From Batkoa obscura (lineage: Eukaryota; Entomophthoromycota; Entomophthoromycetes; Entomophthorales; Batkoaceae): a stretch of DNA of 64,000 nucleotides. Shown here one piece after another: positions 1-12,793 of this stretch. The DNA is taken from NCBI GenBank assembly GCA_030770535.1, contig JASVEC010000008.1:1054001-1118000 (forward strand), written 5' to 3'. Each line of letters opens with the position of its first letter. Positions within the stretch are counted from its first letter, which is position 1. The notes under the pieces are model-generated. The model made no database searches. It saw only the letters and a program-made list of their open reading frames with translations, and was not told where the DNA came from. Made by a program: the position numbers and the translations under genes.

Positions 1-1162
1 TTTTTACATTTAATAAAATTAATAATTTGATACTGTTATTTAATATTTGTTTTATTTATATTTTTAGCCTGATTCATTATTATATCTAGTGCTTTTAATG
101 TATTTAAGGTTTAATTTATACATAAATTATTTATATTTATTTTAAAAAAATAAAAATCTTAAATCTTAAATTTATTTTAATTAGCATTATATCAGGATTT
201 AAAAAAATTAAACCTAACTTTTTTGAAGCTTAATTATATATTTTATATTATAATGGACAAAACTACTTGCTGCTGCAACCAGTAACGCTTGCTTTTTATA
301 TTTATAAAAATATGGGGATGTTTTTTACCAATTGTCTCTTTTTGTTACTTTCTTAAATTTAGAAAATAGTTAACCAGTACACTGTTCAAATTTGAATGAG
401 TGCTAGTAACTGTTCATTTTAATAAAAATCAGATCAATAAGCCTCAAATTAACATAGTATAGCAAATAGTTGGTTATAAAATTCATCATTGCCAGCGCAT
501 ATTCAAACTTAAACAGCTGCATTAATCAGTTAATTTTAGATTTTAAAATAATAGTAAATAAGGGTAATAGATAAAAAACATTCCCATGTGTCGAAACATA
601 AAACCAAGTAGTAGAGCTAAAGTTTAGCTGCTGGTATCTAATTTTAAATTTAGAATAGAACTTTATTACTTTGTATTTATAAATACAAAAATCTAGAAAA
701 TCAAGGTAATCAAATTTGTAGATATTCAATATAAATACTCAACTTACATTTAAATTATATTAGCTATATTATGAAGTTTTGAAATTCCACATTTAGGACA
801 AATTCTACTTTTTAAATTTATTAGAATTATATCATACAAGAATTTGAGATATGAATTGGGAAAAAAAGTACATATGGGGATGTATTTTTTTGTTTAAGAA
901 TTTTACTAATAATCTTTCCGCTCAAATAGCGCTTAAAAAATGGAAAAAGTAATGAAACTAAAAAAAACAGCCTCATATGTACAAATTAAAAAGGTTAAAT
1001 GTAATTGTTATTTAGCATTTAGTTCTATCAATTTTATAAAAAAAACTTCAGCCAATAAAATCCCTTTTAAGCCAACATCGAATATGATTCCAAAAATTAG
1101 GAATTTTTAAAAAAGGATTGGCATCATTTATAGCCATTGTTTTTTTAAATTGAAAATAAAAG
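1..1162. other. Intergenic, AT-rich, left end
   Basis: No gene is supported here. Only short random open frames occur. The stretch holds one full MITE copy (873-977) and, at about 311-328, a lone end that matches the first 18 bases of the same MITE but then diverges. The last 180 bases are the presumed promoter of the nucleoporin gene. Confidence 0.6.
873..977 (-). mobile_element. MITE copy 1 (about 105 bp, TA-type)
   Basis: The copy begins TATGGGGATGTATTTTTT and ends AACAGCCTCATA, which are imperfect inverted repeats of each other. The interior carries the family core AAATAGCGCTTAAAAAATGG. The same sequence, in either orientation, recurs at ten other places in the window. It has no coding capacity, so it is a non-autonomous element. 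Confidence 0.85.
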
Positions 1163-4100
1163 ATGAAAAATTTAACCAGCATTGAGGAGGTTGATGTTCG
1201 CCTTATAAATTACATTCGTCAACACGAATTTGACTTAATCAATGAATTATTTACATCGACTGGTAGTATTAACGAGACTTATTTTACAGATCCCAAAAAA
1301 TTCATTTATAACAAACCAATCATTGAGTTTACTTTTGAAGAAAGGAAGAAATTTCTTGAATTAGTGAACCAGACTTTAGAATATTTACCAGTGAATGAAA
1401 AGGAGGGTGAAAATGATATAAGTGAGTTTATGGAGGATAATAATAGTGCTGGAAAAAATTTGGGAGGGAAGAGTGAAGATAGAAGAAAGAAAATGGCTAC
1501 TGAAGGGGTAAAAAGAAAAGATGATACCTTTTTTTATTTAGATTTAACTGAAGAAGAAAAACTCATAATGAAACAAAGGTTGGAAAGCGAGTTAAAAGCA
1601 TATTCTAAATTAGAAATTAATGAAAGTTTTGGTCATGACAAAAAAGAGAACAAAATTAAAAAGAAAAAGGAGATATGGGAAGAAGTGGCGGATAGGTTAG
1701 ATAAAGAAAGAAATAAAGAAGAATTATTGAAGAATTATATTATTGATGCAGTTAAGAATGATCATGTTTTAAGAGAAGAGCTTGAAAGAAGTAAAGACCC
1801 TGAACTGGAAAATATTAAAAAATTAATGGATACTAAAGGGTAAAAAAATATTTATTTTTTTAAAAAAAAATTTAATAATATTAATTTAATTCAGATTTAA
1901 AGAGATCTCTAAATCAGGTATTGATATTTATTCTTTATTACTTAAAAAACCAAAGATAAATGAAAGTGAATATGAACAAAATCCAATAACAAAAGGATTA
2001 AAGAAATTTAAATTTATTAAAGAAAATAAAATTGAAAGAAAAACATTTTATGACCAATATTATGTAAAACCAATAGATGATAAAGTTAAGAATGAAATAC
2101 CAAAACATCAATTATTGAATTTAAGTGAAAAATTAAATGATTTAATAGCAAAGGAGGTAAGTTGAATTTTATTATATGTATATATTGAGTAATAAATTAA
2201 TTGTTCATTTAGGATAATAATAATAATAATAATAACGTGAAAGAAGTAACTGTAAAGGAGAACAAAGAAAATATTAAAATGAGTAATAAATTAGCATTAA
2301 AAGAAATGAATACAAATATCAATAGTATAGATAATTTGTTATTTAATTTTGAAATGAACAGTAATATATTACCAATTAAAAATAAAACTATCAACAACGC
2401 CATAGCTCCATATTTAAATAGAATCAATCAATATTATTTAAATCAAGTAGGTTATTTATAATAAATATAAAATAATAATATTTATTTTTAATATTTTATT
2501 TTAATTAGAAAAAAGATAATAACTTATATCAATCTAACTATAATGGATTTAATGCTAACGAAAATAGACCAGATATGTATATTCCTAAAGAATTTTTTAT
2601 TTATCGCAATGTAGTTAATAATATGTATGATAATAATCAACAATTTAAACACCAACCTAATTTAATAAAAGAATTTATTGATATAGTAGAGTTGAATTTT
2701 AATGAGGTAAAGAATTAAGAAGATAACAAATTGAAATAAAACATTAATATTAATATTAATGTTTGATATAGGATAATAATATTCAAAGTGTATGGAAATT
2801 ATTTAGTATACTAATTAATAATTATATGAAATTACAACAAGAAACAAATCCGAGATATCAACCTAAACTTAATTTTGATGTCACTGATAAAAAAGATACT
2901 GTTATTTGTACCTATTTTTTAAGCGTAAGGAAATATTTGGAACAAGAGTAATTATTTTTAAAAGTTGTTTTTTAAATTATGCTTAATTTTTTAAATTAGA
3001 TTTTTAAACACTTTAAAGAAGAATATAATATTAGACGATGTTATAGAAGATAATGAGGAAATCGATATCATTAAAAAATATGTGAAATTGAAATTTAACA
3101 ATTCATTTTATATTAAGAATGAAGTAAGATATTATAACAACAATTATTAAAATTAATTTTATTTTAAGTATAATAACCCATATTATATTTGGACTGTAGT
3201 TTATTATCTTTTAAGAAGTGGATGTTATAAGCAAAGTTTGGAATATATTAAGAAAAGTAGCAATAACTTGGACATATTTGATATGGAAATTATTAAGACA
3301 TTGGAAGCGTTTTTAAGAGAAAGAAACTTTAGGTGAGGGTATAATAATAATATTAATTAATATTTTTTTAATTTTAATTTTAGAATATCAAGTGAACAAT
3401 GTGATAAATTTATAAAATATTATAATGAAACAATAAGAAAAGATATTAAAGGAGTGAATAAATATAAATTAATGATCTTACGTATAATGGGGTGTATTGA
3501 TCCTAAAAGAATTAATAATAGTATATTAAATACATTTGAAGAATTATTATGGTTTCAAGTAATTTAATATAATATTATAAAAGTAAAATAAAAGTTTATT
3601 AATCTTAAACAACTTTATAGTTTATAATGTGTAAAAATAATGATACAGAAGGTATAAAAAGTTTATGGGAACCTTATGAAGCTTTTAAATTAATTCAAAG
3701 TATTGATTTAATTCAATGTTATCAAAATAAAAATCCACTTGGATTGATTAAAGCTTACATGTTATCTTATCAATTTTCAGAAGTAAGCGGATTGAGTTTT
3801 TTATTTATAAAGAAAAAACAATTGATCTTTTTATTCTAGGTTATTTATTCTTTAGCTTCATATCCAAATTATAAACTTCATGCTTTAAATCTAGCTTTAT
3901 GTTGTTTTAATTATGAATTAATTAAATATACGGAGAGTAAAAATAATAGATTGTCAAAAGGTAAATAATATAAATAGCATATATATATATTTAACTAATA
4001 TAACAATAATTAGAATTAAATAAGAATAAGATCAATGATAATGAAATTGATAATGGTTTAAATTTTGTAACAATTATAAAATCAATTATATTAAATTTTA

Positions 4101-5231
4101 ATATTAATGATTTCGATTTACCAATAATTTATTTAAAATTCTTAGCATCATTTAATACTTTGTTGATAAAGAAATTTATTCAACAGTTATTATGGCAAAA
4201 GACATTAAGTATTAAAGAAAATGAATTAGAAATTTATTTTGGTAATTGGAATAATATTAATGAGGTAATTATAAATAAAATAATTTAGTACAATTAATAT
4301 TTTATTATTAGGAAAATCAATTGATAAATTATTTTAATTATTTTAATATTGAAAATGTTAAAGAGGAATATATTAACCATTTAATATTAAAAATTGGTAA
4401 TGAAATTCAATTAAAAAACGAAGAGAATGTATTTAGATTATTACCTTTGTTGGATGTTAAAGTAAATCAATGGAATTTAAATCATTCAATTTTAGAAAAC
4501 AATCAAGTAAATGTAAGTTTATTATTGTAATATATTATATATATATTCTTATTATTTTATTTTTATTTTTCTATTTATAGCCAATAACAAGCAATTTACT
4601 TATTTATATAAATCAATTAAATGATTTAATTTATAAATTATCTAATCAAATGAATACTATAACAGAGTTTTCTTTAAACAAATTGAAATCAGAATATTAT
4701 AATAAGCGTAATTTTATTGATCCTTTGATTAATAATTCTTGTTTTGAAAATCGAATTTCAATAGATATTAAACAACAAGTAATAGAAAATCAACAATTAT
4801 TCGAGTTTATTATAGCTTATTTCGAAGGAGAATTGGAGAAGGCATTATTTGTAGGTTTTATTATAGTATATATTTTATTTTTTATTTTATTTTTTATTTT
4901 ATTTTTTATTAGATAATCAAACAACATCCACTATTTCCAAAATTTCAATCTAATTTAGATTATAACTCATATAAATCAAAATTATATCAAAATTATAATC
5001 TCAATTTATTAAAATCTATGACTAATCTATTTTATATGGCAAAACAAGTTTTATTAAAAGTAACATCTCAATTGAATGAAAAATTTATAAATGAGGTAAA
5101 TACTTTATTACTATTTTAACTTATTTTATTTACAAATGTTTTTTTAGCATAACAACTTCTGTTATCATTGTTTAAAATTAATTGATTTTATTCAATTAGA
5201 TCCAATTTGGTCAACTTTAAATAATAATTGA
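1163..5231 (+). CDS. NIC96: Nucleoporin Nic96/Nup93, multi-exon
   Basis: Linker/scaffold nucleoporin of the inner ring of the nuclear pore complex. The reading frame starts with the ATG at 1163 and runs through roughly fourteen short introns (first donor after residue ~226, acceptor near 1895) to TGA at 5229-5231. The first ~230 residues are charged and probably coiled or disordered. The remainder is an all-helical domain with Nic96-family stretches: VWKLFSILINNYM, then NPYYIWTVVYYLLRSGCYKQ, then TFEELLWFQF followed by long helical repeats. The order and wording of these three blocks are what I recognise as Nup93/Nic96. The product is about 1,000 residues, somewhat longer than the usual ~820-840, with asparagine-rich insertions. 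Its 3' end converges on ARP5. Exact exon borders are inferred by eye. Confidence 0.82.
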
Positions 5232-5320
5232 AAAAAATAAAACTATTCTTTTTATAAATAAAATAAAAAAAAATGTTTTCTATTTCATATAACCTCCTTC
5301 TTTATTATAATTATTTTATT

Positions 5321-8300
5321 TTAAACCCAATTCCCTAACCCATGATCAATCAAATAATCATGTCCAACTTCATTATATTGCTCAATTGTAAGTATGGAAT
5401 TATTAGTCGATTTTAATCCTCCATTTTTAACAAAATTAGCTGCTCCTTTCCAAGCATCTAAAGAGGGATCTTCAGCTAATTTTACTTTAATTTTACTACC
5501 ACTTGGACTTAATTTTGTTAATAATAATTCCATTCTTTCGCTTAAATTAGATAATTTACTAAATCCTCCAGTTAATAAAACATTCTAAAATAAATTAAAG
5601 AATTTAATTAAATAAATAAAAACATTTCATACAATAAAACATACCTTAATCAACCCTTGTTGTTTTTCTTTTCCTACTCTTTGAAACATAGCTTGTAATG
5701 CTTGTTCTAATCCTGCTTGATCAATACCTAATATACTAGGTTGAAATAATACTTCTGGAATTTTAAATCTTTCAATATTCACATGTAATTGATGATGATA
5801 TTTAATATCATCCATATCTTCCCAAGAATTAAATTTAGTACCGAATTGAAATCGATGTAAAAATGAATTTTTTGGATTAAAACCATGTGATTCATTTCTT
5901 GCTTCAAGTTCTGTTTGAAACGTAGGATCAAATTCTAAAAGTTGTGCTTCATAGTCAGCAAGTAAATTGGCATCTTCTTCTTCTTCACTATCTTCATCAT
6001 TTTTCTATTAATATTTAAAGTTAAGACTTAAAAATTATTGCTTATTTTTTATTAAAATTTACTATTTCCCTATAAACATTCCAATCATTATCATCCGCAC
6101 CAAAACCATCATCTAAAATTATTATAAATAAATCATACTATTATCACATATACTATAATTTATCTTACCATCCACCCCATTTCTATTTCTATTTCTTTTA
6201 CTATTGTTTTTTTTATCTTCTCTAGCTAACATAGCAATAGATTTCATTCTTTGTTGACTAGCTTGAGATCGACGATCATTTAATTGATTTTTAATTTTCT
6301 TTTTACTTTGTATTTTATCATTTAATTCCTATTAAATAATTAATATTAAATAAACACTCTAGTTAACTAAATAATATTACATCATGTTTCATTCTTAAAT
6401 TACTTAACCAACCTTTGAAATCTTTCAATCGATATTCTTCATCTTGACGCGCTAATTCAGCCTATTTTAAAAAAACAAAACTAGAGTTAACACAAACTCA
6501 TTATAAACCTAAATTGAATTTACTTTTTGTTCTTCAGCTTCTTGTTTAGCTTTTCTCATTCTCTCTCTAGCTTCAAACCCTGCTTTTAATAACCTTTGTT
6601 TTTTCTTTTCTCTTTTACTATCTTCACTTAATTCATCATCGGGTATATCGACCAATGTAAATTCTGGTACAACCTACAAAAAATTATTAATCTTCATACT
6701 TTCCCTCTCTTTCTCTTATTATTCCCATTATAAATAAAAACCCACTCTTCATTACCTTTTCCTCCACGACTTCAATACCCATTGCCTTTTCTTGAGCTCT
6801 TTGTAATGCTTTTTCTGCATTTTTAATAGCAATTTCCAATTCATTTTCATTGTTTAAATCATAATCTTCCAATAATTTTAAAAAGGAAGATTTTGTAGTT
6901 ACTTTTTTACTAGCTTTTAATTCCAATAAACTTTCTAATTCTTGTTCTCGTTGAATTACCTAAAAATAATTGAATATTATAAGTTTTGTTATGATAACGA
7001 TTGTTATAGATGGTTCTTACTTTTTCTCTCTTCTTTTTGGCTATATGTTCCCTTAATCGTTCACTTTGTTCTTTACGTCTTAATGCTATACGTTCTAATT
7101 CTTCATGGGATTTTTCTTCTGCCGTCTATTATAACAATAATTAATAAACATTCACTCATTTCCATTTACTTATATAAAAATAAACTTACTGGTTCTGTAT
7201 AAGGAAATTGTACCGTCACATCCACTGCATTAAAAAATTCCAAATCATTAATAGCCGATAATTTATTTAATGTTTTCAAATAATCACTAGCTACAAAGGT
7301 ACAATTTTCCATTAAATACTATTTGAATTGTTAAAATGGAAATAGTATTAAGTATTGTCAATCTTACTCTAGCTTGTCCATTACTCATTTTTACTGGAAA
7401 CGTGGGGTATTTTAATTGCATACTTTTTAACATATAATCTATAGCTGAATTACCACCATAAGAGATTCTTAAATTATAGAATAAAAGCCAACTTAACCTT
7501 AAAAATGAGAACAACAAAATTACTTACTTAGTGGCTTGATCTACCCTAGCTCTACCATCATAAATAGGAATAACATTCGTTGAGTGATGACCCAATGAAA
7601 TCACCAATCCATCATTACTTAATGAGCTATTGTTATTTTGATAGTAACTAAATAAACTATCGATTCCATATGTTAATGAAGGCGCTTGATAGCATTCAAA
7701 GATTAATTCGGTGACCACTAAGAGAGGAAGAGTTTGATATTAATTGAACTAAAGAGTAATAAAAAAGAATAACTCACTATTTCTACTATAAATCAAATTC
7801 CCAGCAGGTTCTGTGAATACAATATTATGATTAATAGACTCAGTATCAATACCAAGGTTAAGAAATGAATAATCCATAATTGATTCCTAAATAATTTTCA
7901 AAAAGCATTAACAAAATATTGACTTTATATTCTAATATTAACTCATTTACCACATGTTCAATTGAGTTAATAATATCCAAATCAAATGGAGATCTTATAT
8001 TGGCTTTTGATAATAATGTACTATGAACTGTATTTCCTACATTTAATTGACTTTTTCCTGCAATACCACCTTTGTTGGCACGCTCCTTATATTTCGATAC
8101 CAAAGAATCAAAGTTATCTGTTTTATTTATTATTGTTATTAGTATTCAAAGATATAGACTCAGTTGTATATTTTTCTAAACCTACTGCTTGAACTTACAT
8201 CGTGGTTTTTCCTCCCCACTCCACCCAACTCGGCAATTTTGAGAACCTAAATCGAATACTATAGATTGCTCACTATTGGCATATTTTTTTGTATAATCAG

Positions 8301-8391
8301 TGCTGATATAGATTTCAATATCGTTTTCTTCCTCAATATCTTCAATATTGATTGGAGATAATTTTAATCGTTCTTCAATTGTTTCTACCAT
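5321..8391 (-). CDS. ARP5: Actin-related protein 5 (INO80 complex), multi-exon
   Basis: Arp5 works with Ies6 in the INO80 chromatin remodeller, coupling ATP hydrolysis to nucleosome sliding. The N-terminus has an actin-fold phosphate loop region (IVFDLGSQNCRVGWSGEEKP, residues ~44-63). Later come LVISLGHHSTNVIPIYDGRA (actin-like phosphate 2 segment), RISYGGNSAIDYMLK, a long Lys/Glu-rich coiled insertion typical of Arp5, a DWNVYRE motif, and the terminal actin block NIERFKIPEVLFQPSILGID, LLTGGFSKL, DPSLDAWKGAA. About a dozen short introns give an estimated product near 780 residues, close to yeast Arp5 (~755). ATG is at 8389-8391 and the stop at 5321-5323. No truncation is seen. The Arp5 assignment rests on the charged insertion plus the DAWKGAA ending. 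Confidence 0.93.
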
Positions 8392-10169
8392 TTTTTAATA
8401 AAAGTCAAAAATAAGGATAAAAATTAAAGGTTAGAAATAATCGAATTTTTTTGAAATATAGTTTAGTTTTTTGAATTCAAGCTATTACGTAGCTTAGAAG
8501 GATTTCACTAGAAAAATTGAAGTGATATATTGCTTTTATAAAAAGTTACAGAAATTTATTATATTATGAGGAGAATTCAAAAAGCTCATGGAATGAAAGG
8601 GCTAGAGAGGACTTGGATGCGAATTTTTTACATGAATCTATTGTATATTTTATAAATAGGACACATACAAAGTTTCAAGTTGATACAGGCACCCCATACC
8701 TGAGATATAGCAAAGCTTCAAGGGGTGTGTTTTAACAAAATACCATTTTTTGTAAGAAGCTAAAAAAAATTACTAACAAAAATTTTATTAGTGATAGCTA
8801 CTTTTAGTTAATTTGTTTCATAAATAAAGGATTGTATTAATTTAAACTTTGTATATATTTTATAAAACATATAATACAAGGATAAGTCAAAAAGTTTAAA
8901 GAATAGCAAAGTTAGAAAAATGCTAAAAAGCTGATTTTTTGCAAGCATAGTCTACTAAGATATAATATATTTCTTGAAAAGCTTTAAAATGATTAGATTA
9001 GCAGTTTTTGTAAATTAACTATAAATATAAGGAAAAGTATTTAAAAATCACTAAAATTTTCAAAAAATAAATTTAATAATATTTGTGAAAGTTGATACTT
9101 AGTGGTCGAAGTTAAAAGCTACTCTTGCTTAATTAACTTGCCTTGAGTCGAACGGTCTTAGTTTATGTAACTAAGATAGACTTAACTTAATAGAAATAGT
9201 ATGTAGTAAGCTACGAATTATGTAAAACAAATAGAATAGAAGATACTACTATAAAATCTATATAAGATGTTGTCAGAAAGACTTAGTGACTTTATTAATA
9301 ATACGATATCAGGGAGTAACTCAATCAAAAAGCCTCGAGTTATCATGTTGAAGAATCTCTTTTATACTCCAACTGGGTGGCTATATATAAGGAACATTAT
9401 AACAGTTATTCCTTATTATAGTTGCCAAGTATGGACATTAAAACGTGGGCAATAAGTTCTTCATGATCAGGTGGTAGCAATTCTCACAGCAAATCTATAC
9501 AAGGAACTCTGAATTGATTATCATACTATAGTCAATCCTAGAGTTAATGAAGCGATATTTCACACTAATTTGAACATTATATTTTTAACTTTTCTAATAA
9601 CTTAAATAGTTAAGTTTATTTTTTATTTTTTTATTTTGTTTTTAATTTTTAAAAATGTATAAAAAATTAAATATATATATATTATATTATATTATATTAA
9701 ATAGCATAACAACAGTTTTAATTAACTTTTTTAAGTCAATTAGAACTAATCAAGTCAACTTTAAAAACCTTTATTAATAAACTAAATTTAAAAAATAATT
9801 ATAACTGGGTTTTTTTAAATATTTTAATTAAGAAAATCAATTTAAAGTTTTATTTAAACAATACATTTATTTAGAAGTTAAATTAAACTCTAAAGCTATT
9901 ACATTAACTATATAAATCTATCCTGAAACTTTTTATCCTATTTGTATATACTATACTAACTGATCAACATCTAAAAAACCTTCTTACAATAATATCATTA
10001 TTATGGGATTTTTTTCTAAAGATAGCATTTGCATAAAAACTGGTTATTCTTTTCTAATTATTACTAAATATAGATATTCGAATAAAGTGAATCATTTAGA
10101 CTAGTCAACTAAAATTACAATTGAAATTTGTTAATAAATTTAAGTTAACATTTATTATAATTGTAAAAA
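8392..10169. other. Intergenic between ARP5 and ATIC starts, with repeat debris
   Basis: About 1.8 kb without a supported gene, lying between two divergent genes. A dispersed repeat is at 9475-9565. The segment 9100-9475 is slightly less AT-rich than its surroundings and may belong to the same element, but I could not define its ends. The 62-codon open frame at 9267-9455 has no recognisable content. The two promoters must lie at either edge; I see no distinctive sites. Confidence 0.5.
9475..9565 (+). repeat. Dispersed repeat, copy A
   Basis: This stretch matches 58556-58684: both carry TAG(C/A)AAT-CTC-CAGCAAATC, then a GACTCTGA-TTGATT-like block, and both end GCNATNTTTCACACT. The second copy has about 40 extra bases in the middle. 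The shared sequence is noncoding. It could be the end of an old LTR or another retroelement, but two copies do not settle the type. Confidence 0.5.
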
Positions 10170-12497
10170 ATGACATCCAACTCTCAACCAATTGGTAAAT
10201 TTTAAATTAATATATAATAGATAATGAATTATTAATTATTAACTATCTATTAATTTTAGCTTTACTCTCTGTTTATAACAAAGATGGTTTAATTCCATTT
10301 GCTTCGGAACTTTCAAAACGTAATTATCGCATTTTAGCTTCAGGCGGTACTTCTAAAATGTTAAAAGAAGCTAATATTCCAGTTGAGTAAGTTTATGTAC
10401 AATCATAGATAATTCAATTAATAAAAAAACCATTTTAGAGATGTATCTTCGATTACTAAAGCACCTGAAATGTTAGGTGGACGAGTTAAAACCCTTCACC
10501 CAGCTGTTCATGGGGGTAAATTTTTTATCTTATTTAATATATTGAATATAGTTTAATAAAATGAAATAAAATAAAATAGGTATTTTAGCTAGAGATATCC
10601 CATCCGATCTTAAAGATCTTGCTGAACAGCAAATTGATAAAATTGATATTGTGGCTTGTAACCTTTATCCATTTAAAGAAACTATTTCTAAACCAGATGT
10701 TACTATTGAACAAGCAGTTGAAGAAGTAGATATTGGTATGATTTTTATTATGATATTGATAATTTTAATAAGTAATTTTTTTAGGTGGTGTTACTTTATT
10801 AAGAGCAGCAGCCAAAAATCATTCTCGAGTTTCTATCTTATGTGATCCAAAAGATTATACATCATTTATTACATTATTAGATTGTAAAGATAATGAGAAA
10901 CTCAATGAATTTAAAAAAACATTGGCTCTAAAAGCATTTAATCATACAGCTGATTATGATGAAGCTATTTCTGATTATTTTCGTAAACTTTATGGACCTT
11001 CAATTAATTCTCAAATGAATTTACGTTATGGTGCTAATCCTCATCAAAAACCAGCTCAAGTTTTTGTCAAAGAGGGTAGTTTACCTATCAAAGGTAATAT
11101 AATTTAATTTAATTTAATTTAATTTAATTTAATCTTTATTTTATTTAGTTTTAAGTGGTTCACCAGGTTATATTAACTTATTAGATGCACTTAACTCTTG
11201 GCCTTTAGTTAAAGTAATATTTATAATTTAATTAATTAATTTTGTATTTTTATTATTAATATTGATATTAATTTATATAATAGGACTTATCAAAATCATT
11301 AAATTTACCAGCTGCTGCTTCTTTCAAACATGTATCACCAGCTGGTGCTGCTGTTGGTTTACCATTATCAGATGAAGAACGTATTGTTTATATGGTAGAA
11401 GATTTAAAATTGACACCTTTAGCTTGTGCTTATGCACGTGCTCGTGGGGCTGATCGTATGTCTTCTTTTGGTGATTGGGTAGCTTTATCTCATCCTTGTG
11501 ATGTAGAAACAGCTAAAATTATATCTAGAGAAGTAATAATAATAAGATTTTATTTTAATAACTAATTTAATATTAATTTAATTTAGGTATCAGATGGTGT
11601 CATTGCCCCTGGTTACTCTTCAGAAGCATTAGAAATATTAGCTAAAAAGAAAGGTGGTAAATATACAGTACTTGAAATGGATCCAAATTATGAACCATCT
11701 TCAATTGAAACTCGACAAGTTTATGGATTATATCTTCAACAGCAAAGAAATGATAAATTAATTACTAAAGATTTATTTAATAATATTGTTACTCAAAATA
11801 AAAAAGTAAGTTTTAGTATTTTATCAATTATATTTTTGAATATTTAAATAATAATATTTTTATTTTATTTTTAGATCCCTGAACAAGCCATTATTGATAT
11901 GTTAGTATCTACTATTACTGCTAAATATATTCAATCTAATTCAGTTTGTTATGCTAAAAATGGTATGGTTGTTGGACTTGGTGCAGGACAACAATCACGT
12001 ATTCATTGTACTCGATTAGCTGGAGATAAAGTTGATAATTGGTGGACTCGTCATCATCCAAAAGTTTTAAATTTTAAATTTAAAAAGGTAAAAAAATATT
12101 ATAAATAATACATATCAATTAATGTTTTTTATTTTTTATTTTTTATTTTTTAATTAAGGAAACTAAACGAGCTGAAAAATCAAATGCTATTGATCTTTAT
12201 GTAATTGATCAAATTGGTGAAGGTGAAGAACGTGTTGCTTGGGAATCCGTATTTGAAGTAATTCCAGAGCCTTTAACCAAAGAAGAACGTATTGCTCATC
12301 AACAATTACTTGATGAAGTAGTGGTATCTTCCGATGCATTTTTCCCATTTGCTGATAATATTCATCGTGCTAAACAATCTGGAGTTAAATATGTTGTTTC
12401 TCCTTCTGGTTCAATTCGTGATGATGACATCATTTCAACTGCTAATAATTATAATATGGTAGTTGCTCATACTGATCTTAGACTCTTTCATCATTAA
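10170..12497 (+). CDS. ADE16: Bifunctional AICAR transformylase/IMP cyclohydrolase (ATIC)
   Basis: Catalyses the last two steps of de novo IMP synthesis: formylation of AICAR with 10-formyl-THF, then cyclisation to IMP. The ATG at 10170 opens a short first exon (MTSNSQPI). After a 65-bp intron the cyclohydrolase domain starts [18 protein letters not shown]. It continues with [12 protein letters not shown] and [13 protein letters not shown]. The transformylase domain contains [13 protein letters not shown] with the Lys-His catalytic pair, [14 protein letters not shown], and [14 protein letters not shown]. It ends in the family's signature C-terminus LRLFHH with TAA at 12495-12497. Nine short introns leave about 593 codons, the length of human ATIC (592). 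Everything needed for activity appears present. In yeast the two isozymes are Ade16 and Ade17; the symbol is by analogy. Confidence 0.96.
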
Positions 12498-12793
12498 GGA
12501 AGGTATTATGTTATAGATTTACCTTTTAAACTTACTTTATATATATAAAGACGTAGTATTTTAAAATAGGAATTATTTTATTATTTTTTAAATTTAAACT
12601 ATCTAATAACTTATAAAATATTAACATACATATATTCTATAATTAAAATAAATTTAAAAGTTTAAAAGTAAAATATAAAATATACATTTAAAAAAAAAGA
12701 TTAAAGTTTACCAATTAAAAAAAAGAATAATAATAAATAATAAATAATAAATAATCTAAATAAAAATATTAATAGTTATGTTTAAACTACTTT

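Noticed and set aside
526-729. 67-codon minus-strand frame
   Set aside because: Random-looking AT-rich translation without support.
9268-9565. Solo LTR starting TGTTGTC and ending TTTCACA
   Set aside because: The ends look LTR-like and a TATA-like stretch is inside, but no flanking target duplication is visible and the second copy at 58.6 kb shares only the last ~90 bp. Kept only as a dispersed repeat.
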